Source of the DNA: Planctomycetota bacterium
GTDB lineage: Bacteria > Planctomycetota > JACOTG01 > JAJDCM01
DNA length: 50,416 nucleotides
NCBI GenBank assembly: GCA_029260825.1
Contig: JAJDCM010000043.1
Coordinates: forward strand, 1 to 50,416
Reading direction: 5' to 3'
Shown: one piece after another, positions 16,448 through 23,747 of the stretch
Numbering within the stretch: position 1 is the first letter of the stretch
Layout: each line of letters begins with the position of its first letter
Program-made: the position numbers and the translations under genes
Notes under the pieces: generated by a model
Database searches by the model: none
Told to the model about the DNA's origin: nothing
The model's input: the letters and a program-made list of their open reading frames with translations, nothing else

Positions 16448-17421
16448 TGAGGTTCGTTGGGTTCGTTGGGGTCAAGACTGTTCACGTCTTCCATGTCGAA
16501 ATCCAGACCCGTTTCATCGTCCTGAAGAGAGCATTCAAGCTCGTCATAACTGACAACGTTATCCCAGGTCCTGGATATGGTGCCGTCGAAAAGAAACAGA
16601 GTTCGAGGAAGTTTCCCGGATAGGCCTCTCCATAACTTTGCGGGCAAGGAATATACGGGAAGAGGGGGATCGGTAGGAATGAATACGGGTTGCTTCGCTT
16701 CCCGGCCCGGAATGAGAATCAGGACAGGCGGGGCGCTTGGGTCTTCGGCGAGGTCTGTTAGTCCAAGAAAGATGGTCTCGTCTCTTGTGTCTTCCATCCG
16801 GGAAAGCAGGATGACGAGTTGCTCTCCCTCTCGAAGGTTCAGTTCGGAGTTTCCGCTCCCCTCACGGGTGCTCGTGTCGTGAATCAATCCCACGTATCTT
16901 CCCTCCGTGAAGAGTGAGCTTCCGGGCTCATGTCCTCGTATCAGCGGGATGACAAGGGAGAATACGGTGAAGCCGGTAGCAAGCAGGATGAAGCCCAACT
17001 TCCTTGAAGATCGAGTTCGATTCGCTTGTCGGGCAGTGGTGAGCAGGCCAAGGACGGCCAGCGCAAAAAGCCCACCATCTTCAAGGAGCGCCATTTCGGG
17101 GCTACGTTGCAGCTGCTCCCCGAAGCATCCGCAGTCTCTTTCTCCGATGGCGGAAGCACGGAGAATGGTCGCAGCGAAAAGAAGGCTGGCAACGATCGCG
17201 AACCCGAAGCTAATTCGGGGCCAGCATCGAAAGAGGAGGAGAGACCCGAGGAGGACTTCTCCGGCGATTGTCAGCCGGGACAAAACAGGCCCCACAAAAG
17301 AGTCCGGGGCCAGAGCCAGGATTCTCAGGATCTGGTCGCTAAATGCCTCCGGATGGGGAGCCTTGAGGAGACCTGCGGTCAGGAAAATTACGCCGACGAT
17401 GATGGATGTCACAACCGACAC
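16444..17421 (-). CDS. MauE/DoxX-family membrane protein with C-terminal redoxin-like region
   Basis: A 325-residue protein whose N-terminal half (about 1-165) has four to five TM helices and the MauE/DoxX hallmark DCGCFG (C97, C99). MauE proteins assist disulfide or cofactor maturation of periplasmic enzymes. The C-terminal half (about 170-325) is extracytoplasmic and ends in a thioredoxin-like strand pattern (TLFLFDGTISRTWDN), but shows no CxxC. The C-terminus is acidic. The start is a GTG at 17421. It overlaps the sulfatase-fold lipoprotein by 4 bp, so it may help mature that enzyme (inference). Confidence 0.75.
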   Translation of the reverse strand: MSVVTSIIVGVIFLTAGLLKAPHPEAFSDQILRILALAPDSFVGPVLSRLTIAGEVLLGSLLLFRCWPRISFGFAIVASLLFAATILRASAIGERDCGCFGEQLQRSPEMALLEDGGLFALAVLGLLTTARQANRTRSSRKLGFILLATGFTVFSLVIPLIRGHEPGSSLFTEGRYVGLIHDTSTREGSGNSELNLREGEQLVILLSRMEDTRDETIFLGLTDLAEDPSAPPVLILIPGREAKQPVFIPTDPPLPVYSLPAKLWRGLSGKLPRTLFLFDGTISRTWDNVVSYDELECSLQDDETGLDFDMEDVNSLDPNEPNEPQ

Positions 17422-17755
17422 CGATCCGCAGAGACGAGAAGATGTTGCTGGAGTGGAGATCTCTTAACTCTTTTTTAGGTAGTTGATTATGACCCTTTGT
17501 TGCTCGGGTGACATACCGGGGCCACCCGGATCCTCATTCGCGCATTCTCATCCTCTACCCTGGCTGGCAGAAGACCAAGGGGATTTTGACCGATGGGGGC
17601 GGGGAAAAGTTTTCCGGTCACTTGGGAAAGTTTCGAGGGCTGCATCGTATTGCAACCAAGAGCGTGTAGGGCTTCTCCTCCACGCCGGGTCTGGACAGAT
17701 GAACCAAATACAGAGGATCGACCCACAGGTCGGTCTCCTGAGGTAGGAGTGAGCC
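17422..17755. other. Divergent intergenic region
   Basis: 334 bp between divergent genes (MauE-like and DUF4097). A short hairpin with stem CGGGTG/CACCCG is visible near 17508-17532. No convincing promoter boxes, RNA motif or gene were found; ORFs crossing it lack family resemblance. Confidence 0.4.
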
Positions 17756-18631
17756 ATGTCGAATTCTAGGTGGCTGGTGACGTCGGTTGCGAGTCTTTTG
17801 GCCATGTGGGTGCTCTCAGGCTGTATCGTGGTGACGGGTTGGGGCTTTGGTCCAAAGCACTGGATCGAAGCAACGGAGGAGATCGTCCTGCCGGCTGCCT
17901 CGGTCGATGAACTGTCGGCCAAGACCCGCAACGGTTCCATCAAGATTCAGGGGGTTAGCGACAGCAACGAGGAGATCGTTGTCAAGGTCAAGATCAAGGC
18001 GGGTGGGAGTTCGGCCGAGGATGCGCAAGATTGTCTTGATGCGATCCACATCGAGACCAGGCGTGAGGACGGAGTTCAAAAGGTGAGTTGGATCTATACT
18101 CGCGAGAAAAGGAACTCCTGGTCGGCTGCAGTGAGCTTTGATGTCTCTCTTCCTGGGAATACGGCGGTCACGAGTCGCACTCACAATGGTGCAGTCGTGG
18201 TCTCCCGAGTTCACGGTTCCGTCGAAGCAACTACCCACAACGGAAAAATGACTCTCGATAAGCTGAGTGGTTCGGTTCGAGGTGAGACTCACAATGGTGC
18301 CATCGTCGTGGACGTTGCCTCGGACGATGTTCATTTGCTGACCCACAATGGTGGAATCAAGGCTCGGATCGAGAACTACACCACGGTCTCCGGATCGATC
18401 GAAACACACAATGGCGGAGTGCAGGTTAGCTTTGCCGGGAACCCCTCGACTCAAGTTCGCTGCAAGACTCATAATGGAGGTATCAGTCACCAGGACCTGG
18501 GCTTCACCTCGTTTGAGTCGACAAAACGCAGCTTGACCGGAAAGCTTGGATCGGGAAGAGGCCGGTTGAAGCTTGAGACCCACAATGGAAGCATCAGACT
18601 TCGGAATGATGGCATCGACCGGAGTCTCTAA
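17756..18631 (+). CDS. DUF4097-family lipoprotein with repeated THNG rungs
   Basis: A 291-residue lipoprotein (lipobox VLSGC, C23) with a GGAG ribosome-binding site before ATG 17756. After a short linker it forms a right-handed beta-helix-like DUF4097 domain. A turn motif T-H-N-G, followed by a small residue and Val/Ile/Met, recurs seven times between about 140 and 285, plus a TRNG at about 59. Each repeat seems to be one rung (SRTHNGAVVV, THNGKMTL, ETHNGAIVV and so on). Members with weaker repeats are common next to envelope regulators, but no enzymatic role is known. It may be a surface adhesin or stress-sensor partner; that is a guess. Confidence 0.8.
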   Translation: MSNSRWLVTSVASLLAMWVLSGCIVVTGWGFGPKHWIEATEEIVLPAASVDELSAKTRNGSIKIQGVSDSNEEIVVKVKIKAGGSSAEDAQDCLDAIHIETRREDGVQKVSWIYTREKRNSWSAAVSFDVSLPGNTAVTSRTHNGAVVVSRVHGSVEATTHNGKMTLDKLSGSVRGETHNGAIVVDVASDDVHLLTHNGGIKARIENYTTVSGSIETHNGGVQVSFAGNPSTQVRCKTHNGGISHQDLGFTSFESTKRSLTGKLGSGRGRLKLETHNGSIRLRNDGIDRSL

Positions 18632-18638
18632 ACGACCC

Positions 18639-19367
18639 TCATGGGTTCCAGATTGAGACCTCGTCAAGTTTCTTCCGGTTGAGGTCGGGAACAGAAGAGT
18701 CGGGTGCAGGGTACCCGATTGGAAAGAGAATATAGGGACGCTCGTTGGAGGGACGCTTCAAGATCTCCGACAGGAAGCCCATCGGGCTCGGGGTGTGGGT
18801 CAAAGTAGCAAGACCCATGCGGTGAAGTGCCGTGATGAAGAGGCCGCAGGCGATGCCGACGCTTTCTCGAACGTAGTAGTTCTTTCGCTTCTCTCCGGTT
18901 TTTGTCACTCCGTAGACCTCCTCGAACACCACGACAATCCAGGGAACGATTTCGAGGTAGGGCTTTTGCCAATCGGTTCCAAGTGGGGCAAGGGCTTCGA
19001 GCCAGTCCGGAGGCATTCTCCCACCTTCATAGGATTGGCGCTCTTCCTGCTCCGCGGCGATGCGGATCTGTTTTTTTGTTTCCGGGTCGTTAACACAGAC
19101 GAATTGCCACGGTTGACGATGCGCCCCTGACGGTGCCGTGGACGCGATGCAAATGGCCTGCTCGATCAGCTCCCGAGGAACCGGATCCCCAGAAAATGAC
19201 CGTACGCTCCGTCGGTGATCAAGCTCGGAGAAGAGCTCTTTTCCCCGGCGCAGCATTTCCTCTTCGGAGAGGCGCTCCGGGCAGTAGGGAACGAAGGGGT
19301 AGTCGGGCTTTTCGCTATTTATTTCGCTCATGGTCTCTGGTGCTCGATTTTTTGGATGCAGGCTCAT
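18639..19367 (-). CDS. Nitroreductase-family flavoprotein, iodotyrosine-deiodinase-like
   Basis: A 242-residue FMN enzyme. The FMN-binding RRSVRSFS (52-59) and TAPSGAHRQPWQF are typical of the iodotyrosine deiodinase (IYD) branch of the nitroreductase superfamily. The substrate-clamp residues of that branch appear present: E109 and Y113 four apart, and K135 in TDWQKPYLE. The tail GYPAPDSSVPDLNRKKLDE also matches that branch. IYD homologues reductively dehalogenate halotyrosines. Specificity here cannot be proven, but the branch is clear. The ATG at 19367 has AGGAG 6 nt upstream. It is divergent from asnB with 59 bp between starts. Confidence 0.85.
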   Translation of the reverse strand: MSLHPKNRAPETMSEINSEKPDYPFVPYCPERLSEEEMLRRGKELFSELDHRRSVRSFSGDPVPRELIEQAICIASTAPSGAHRQPWQFVCVNDPETKKQIRIAAEQEERQSYEGGRMPPDWLEALAPLGTDWQKPYLEIVPWIVVVFEEVYGVTKTGEKRKNYYVRESVGIACGLFITALHRMGLATLTHTPSPMGFLSEILKRPSNERPYILFPIGYPAPDSSVPDLNRKKLDEVSIWNP

Positions 19368-19426
19368 GATATACTCCTGCAGCTACACTTCGGACGACTT
19401 TTTCGGGCGGTCGAGAGTCTCCTCAT

Positions 19427-21448
19427 ATGTGCGGCATTGCCGGCATCATTCATCGAAATTCGGAATGCGTACCCTCGCGGGATGAGCTCTTGCGAATGGC
19501 GGGTACTCTCTCTCACCGTGGACCGGACGCCCAGGGAATCCACATCGAGTCCGGGGTCGGTCTCGCCCATCGTCGGCTGATCGTCATCGATCCAAGGGGT
19601 TCGAGCCAGCCTCTCACCAACGAAGAAGAGACCATCCATCTCACCTACAATGGTGAGATTTACAATTATCGAGAGCTCAGGCGCGAACTCGTCGGGCGGG
19701 GACACACTTTCCGCACCCGGGGCGACAGCGAGATTCTGGTTCATCTCTGGGAGGACGAGGGGCCGGCCATGCTCTCCCGTTTGAACGGGATGTTTGCCTT
19801 TGCTCTCTGGGATCGCTCCAAACAGATGGTGTTTTTGGCTCGCGACCGGCTGGGGATCAAGCCGCTTTACTGGTTCTTTGACGGCAACCGACTTGTTTTT
19901 GGCTCCGAGATCAAGGCGATCCTTGCCGCTTCGTCGGTACCTCGCGAGGTCAATCGGGAAGCTCTTCCTCAACATCTTCTCTTCAATACGCTCTATGGGG
20001 AGGAGACTCTGTTTCAAGGCATCCGGGAGTTGCTCCCCGGTCATCATCTGATGTTTCGGCCCTGGAGAGAGAGTCAGCCCCGATTGAAGCGGTGGTGGGA
20101 TCTACCCGAGATTGGACTGGATGCAATCGGGGAAGATCCTACCGAGACTCCTGAGGAAACTCCTCGTACCGGCCAAGGAGAAGAAAAGGCCGCCGAGGCG
20201 TTTCGATCTCTCCTTGGTGCCTCCGTCGAAAGGCGGCTCGTTGCCGACGTTCCGGTTGGAGTCTTCTTGTCGGGCGGGCTCGACTCCTCGATTCTTACGG
20301 CCCTCGCTGCAGATAAGGTGAGTGGGCCTTTGCAGACTTTTTCGATCGGGTTTGATGAGGAGGAGGGAAATGAATTCTCCTGGTCTCGACGGGTTGCCAA
20401 GCAGTTCAGAACAGACCATCATGAGATCACATTGAATGAAGATGACTTTCTTGGGGCGCTTCCTGCTCTCATCTGGCACAACGACGAACCGATCAAGCAC
20501 AACAACTCGATTCCTCTCTACTTTCTTTCCCGGGAGACGAAATCCCGGGCCACGGTCATCCTCACCGGTGAAGGGAGCGATGAGCTCTTCCTCGGGTACA
20601 GAAAGTATCGACTTGGTCTCATTCTCTCCAGGATCGGCGCCGTCTACCGGTCTCTTCTACCCGCAAGGCTAGGAAAGTCGATCGTGGAGATGGGACCTCG
20701 ATTCTCCCGTCGCAAATGGGCGACTCGATTCGTGGCAAAGCTCAACGATTCTCCGGCCCTACTTGCCGCGTCATCCAGTGCTGTCATGGACCGATGTCTT
20801 CTGGAGGGGCTGGCACCCGGGCTCGTCTCGAATGAGGGGGCCCAGCCGTATCTTTCCTCCGCCTTTTCACAGGGCTTTCCCGGTGGAGGGGGAGACTTCC
20901 TCCGTCGTTACTCTCGAATGGATCTGAAGGCCTATCTCGTCTCACTTCTCACGAAGCAGGATCGAATGAGCATGGCCGCATCCATCGAGTCCCGGGTTCC
21001 TTTTCTTGACCATGAGCTGGTGGAATGGGCTTATCGACTGCCATCCTCCCTCAAACTCCGGGGCACCCATGGGAAGTGGCTGGTCAAAAAGGCGGTCGAA
21101 AACCTACTACCTGCCGATCTCATTCATCGACGCAAACTGGGGTTCCCCGTTCCTGTCTACGGCTGGTTAACCAAGGGCGCCTTTCGGGAGCTGGCGAAGA
21201 GCGTCCTTCTCGATCGAAGAAGCCTGGATCGGGGTATCGTCGATCGAATCGCTCTTGAGACTTACTTCGAGGATCTAGAGAGCGGAGTCTATGGTCGAGG
21301 CGTCGATGCAACCTATCCGATCTGGACGCTTCTGAACCTGGAGCTCTGGTGGCGAACGTGCATCGAAGGGACAAGCTTTGACTCTCTGGAGACTCCCCAG
21401 TCCAATCTCTCGGTTCCGGATGGCCTGAGTCGTACCTACTCCACGTAG
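19427..21448 (+). CDS. asnB: Asparagine synthase (glutamine-hydrolysing)
   Basis: A 673-residue class-II amidotransferase. The start MCGIAGI leaves Cys2 as the nucleophile that hydrolyses glutamine, and the N-terminal glutaminase domain (1-210) shows LSHRGPDAQG, TYNGEIYNY and RGDSEILVHL. The synthetase domain has the ATP-pyrophosphatase P-loop S282-GGLDSS, and later LTGEGSDELFLGY, KQDRMSMA and ESRVPFLDHELV. It is longer than basic AsnB (about 550) by a C-terminal extension, as in the homologues found in exopolysaccharide and exosortase clusters. With a carbamoyltransferase and glycosyltransferases nearby it may amidate a surface product rather than make asparagine; that remains open. Its 3' end overlaps the convergent sulfatase-fold gene by 13 bp. 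Confidence 0.93.
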   Translation: MCGIAGIIHRNSECVPSRDELLRMAGTLSHRGPDAQGIHIESGVGLAHRRLIVIDPRGSSQPLTNEEETIHLTYNGEIYNYRELRRELVGRGHTFRTRGDSEILVHLWEDEGPAMLSRLNGMFAFALWDRSKQMVFLARDRLGIKPLYWFFDGNRLVFGSEIKAILAASSVPREVNREALPQHLLFNTLYGEETLFQGIRELLPGHHLMFRPWRESQPRLKRWWDLPEIGLDAIGEDPTETPEETPRTGQGEEKAAEAFRSLLGASVERRLVADVPVGVFLSGGLDSSILTALAADKVSGPLQTFSIGFDEEEGNEFSWSRRVAKQFRTDHHEITLNEDDFLGALPALIWHNDEPIKHNNSIPLYFLSRETKSRATVILTGEGSDELFLGYRKYRLGLILSRIGAVYRSLLPARLGKSIVEMGPRFSRRKWATRFVAKLNDSPALLAASSSAVMDRCLLEGLAPGLVSNEGAQPYLSSAFSQGFPGGGGDFLRRYSRMDLKAYLVSLLTKQDRMSMAASIESRVPFLDHELVEWAYRLPSSLKLRGTHGKWLVKKAVENLLPADLIHRRKLGFPVPVYGWLTKGAFRELAKSVLLDRRSLDRGIVDRIALETYFEDLESGVYGRGVDATYPIWTLLNLELWWRTCIEGTSFDSLETPQSNLSVPDGLSRTYST

Positions 21449-22800
21449 CCGAGGTCCTTCAGGGCTTTTCGCAGTTTGGGATCCATGGTGGCCGAGGCGC
21501 TTGTTCCTTTGAGATCCTCTTCGAAGAGCTTGAACAGCATTGTTACCTTTTTTGCCGTTTCCGGGTCGGATGCTTCGAGTTCGAGGGCCGACTTCCCCAG
21601 AAGTTTTTCGCTGTGACCGGTAATGATCTTGCGGTTCTGGATGGTGAAGAACAGTCGGTCGGGAATCTCGAAGGCACGCCGGTCAAGACGAATGTCCTTC
21701 ATCGGTTCCACGTAGATACGACGCATTCCAAAGGCACTTCCGATCTGGTCGTTTTCTCGGATGAGGTCGCGACCCCTCAGTTCGTGATCGTGGACGCCGG
21801 CCAGGGTGAGTAGAGTCGGTGCGATGTCGATGGAGCCAGCCACATCGTTCCTTTCCTGGGGAGCAACGTCTGGCCCGAGGATGACACAGGGGATGTGGAG
21901 GGCCTCCCGAGAAAGATGGACACCATGACCGATGGTCATGAGCTCGCCAAGGTTCTCGCCGTGGTCGGAAGTGAGGATGATGTGGGTCTTGTACCTGTCA
22001 TCTTCGAGGAGGTTACGCAGGAGACGATCGAGGGAGCGATCGAGATAAGCGACATCTTGTTTGTAGAGACGGTTTGCGACAAGGGCTGCTCTCTTTGCCT
22101 GCTCTGTTCTCTTCTCGAGAGGCCCGGGTTGGACCATGCCAAGGATCTCTTCCATCGTCCGCATGCGATCCGGGTCCGTGTCCCCGTAGGGGGAGTGGGG
22201 ATCAAAGTAATGAAACCAAAGGAACTGGTCTTCTCGGGTGCTGGCGATGATCTGAAGTGCTGATTCGGTGATGGTCTCGGCCAGAGAATAGAAATTATCT
22301 CCGCTCAATTCGGCTCCAGCAACCCTGTGCTTCTTGTCCGGATTGAGCTCGAAGTCGTCGATGTAGGCTTCGAAGCCTTGACTGAGCCCGAACTGAGAAA
22401 GTAAAGGCGCGGACGCCACCACGGCTCCGGTGGAAAAGCCTTCTTCCTGGAGGATTTCGGCCACCGTGTCGAACTTCTCGTCAAGGATCAGCCCGTTCTT
22501 GGAAACCCCGTGTTCCCAGGGGTGGAGAGCCGTATGCATGGAGACATGGGAGGGAAGCGTGGTCGCCATGCTGGTGTAAAACTCGTTGAACACGAGACCC
22601 TTTTTCGCCCACGCAAGAGTGAGAGGCATCGAGGATGGCTTTTCTCCTCCCATCAAGGTGTCGTAGCGAAGGGTGTCGATTGAGATCAAAACGACCCGCT
22701 TGTTCTTCTCGTCCGGGTCACCACAGGAAGGGAGGGTCATCGAGATGACGAAAAATAGGGCGGCAAGCCCCCCTTGTTTCTTACGGTGAACGAACCTCAT
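21436..22800 (-). CDS. Sulfatase-fold lipoprotein with Thr at the nucleophile position (2 of 4)
   Basis: A 454-residue lipoprotein (lipobox TLPSC, C26) of the alkaline-phosphatase superfamily. Metal residues D42 (SIDTLRYD) and D279/H280 (TSDHGEN) are present. The nucleophile region is T81-L-P-S-H, without the C/S-x-P-x-R needed for formylglycine. HYFDPHSPY (about 197-205) is the expected conserved block, and GHGVHLSREALHIP gives the C-terminal metal/active-site His. It ends in LGYVE. Its ATG overlaps the stop codon of the uracil-DNA glycosylase gene upstream. The substrate is unknown; phosphate, phosphoglycerol or phosphoethanolamine esters are alternatives to sulfate. Confidence 0.88.
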   Translation of the reverse strand: MRFVHRKKQGGLAALFFVISMTLPSCGDPDEKNKRVVLISIDTLRYDTLMGGEKPSSMPLTLAWAKKGLVFNEFYTSMATTLPSHVSMHTALHPWEHGVSKNGLILDEKFDTVAEILQEEGFSTGAVVASAPLLSQFGLSQGFEAYIDDFELNPDKKHRVAGAELSGDNFYSLAETITESALQIIASTREDQFLWFHYFDPHSPYGDTDPDRMRTMEEILGMVQPGPLEKRTEQAKRAALVANRLYKQDVAYLDRSLDRLLRNLLEDDRYKTHIILTSDHGENLGELMTIGHGVHLSREALHIPCVILGPDVAPQERNDVAGSIDIAPTLLTLAGVHDHELRGRDLIRENDQIGSAFGMRRIYVEPMKDIRLDRRAFEIPDRLFFTIQNRKIITGHSEKLLGKSALELEASDPETAKKVTMLFKLFEEDLKGTSASATMDPKLRKALKDLGYVE

Positions 22801-23471
22801 GTTGTCTCCGCTAACCGGCGTGCGTTGATGAGGACGGAGTCAAACATGGCGGGGGTCAATCTTCCGGTAAAGGTGTTCTGCTGGCTCACGTGATAACTGT
22901 CCAGATGCTGGAGGCCTTCGGGAAGTGTGTGATGGCCGCCATGGGCGAACGGAAAGCGAGAAAGGGGGAACTCAAAACCGAGAGAGTTGTAGTACCGAAG
23001 GAGGCTGTCATGGGCGATCTTCCCGAGACACAGGAAGACTTTCTTTTTCTTCAGCCTCTTCAGGTCCGCTGAAAGATAGGGACTGCAATTGTCGATTTCC
23101 TTTTTCGTCGGCTTGTTGGCCGGCGGTGCACATCGCACCGGCGCGGTGATGGCTACATCTGTCAGGGTCAGCCCATCTGTTCGAGATGTCGACTCGGGCT
23201 GATTGGCGAATCCGGTGCGATAAAGAGCTGCGAAGAGAAAGTCGCCGGACCGATCCCCGGTGAACATTCGGCCGGTTCTGTTTGCCCCATGGGCCGCCGG
23301 TGCCAGGCCGACAAAGACGATTCGGGCCGCAAGATCGCCGAAAAGCGGGACGGGTTTGCCCCAATAGTCCCACTCCGAGAATGATTTCCGGGGATTCTCC
23401 GCAATTTTTTCCCGGTGATCTACGAGCCTTGGACAGAGTCTGCAGGCGAGAAGTTCCTTTTGTGTCGGCAT
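22797..23471 (-). CDS. Uracil-DNA glycosylase, family 5 (UdgB) with Fe-S cluster
   Basis: A 224-residue DNA repair enzyme removing uracil and related deaminated bases. The four cluster cysteines are C10 and C13 (ACRLC), C114 (PVRCAPP) and C129 (DNCSPYL). The active-site motif reads GLAPAAHGANRTGRMFTGD (55-73), which is diagnostic of family 5; the WDYWGKPVPLFGD block precedes it. The second motif is YHVSQQNTFTGRLT, where most relatives have HPS; Val in place of Pro is unusual. It is translationally coupled (ATGA) to the sulfatase-fold lipoprotein, with no obvious functional link. Confidence 0.92.
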   Translation of the reverse strand: MPTQKELLACRLCPRLVDHREKIAENPRKSFSEWDYWGKPVPLFGDLAARIVFVGLAPAAHGANRTGRMFTGDRSGDFLFAALYRTGFANQPESTSRTDGLTLTDVAITAPVRCAPPANKPTKKEIDNCSPYLSADLKRLKKKKVFLCLGKIAHDSLLRYYNSLGFEFPLSRFPFAHGGHHTLPEGLQHLDSYHVSQQNTFTGRLTPAMFDSVLINARRLAETT

Positions 23472-23747
23472 GACTTACGGCCTGGCTGAAAAAGGTCGTT
23501 TGTGCTGGTCGTTCAGGGTAAGGGAGTTATGACGGATATCGTGTTGTTCTTCAGCCTACCAGACCCGGGAGCCTCGCCGGAAAAAAAGATCACAATTGTT
23601 TGGAAAAAAGTGGCAGTTCTCGGCACTTGACCGGGGAATAGCGGGCTGCTAGAAAACAGATGAAAAGGGACGTTGTTTAGAGGGGGGCTCGCGCTGAAAA
23701 GAACGTGTGTCCCGGTGCTCAACCGTTTACTTTTTGGAGGTCTGGTT

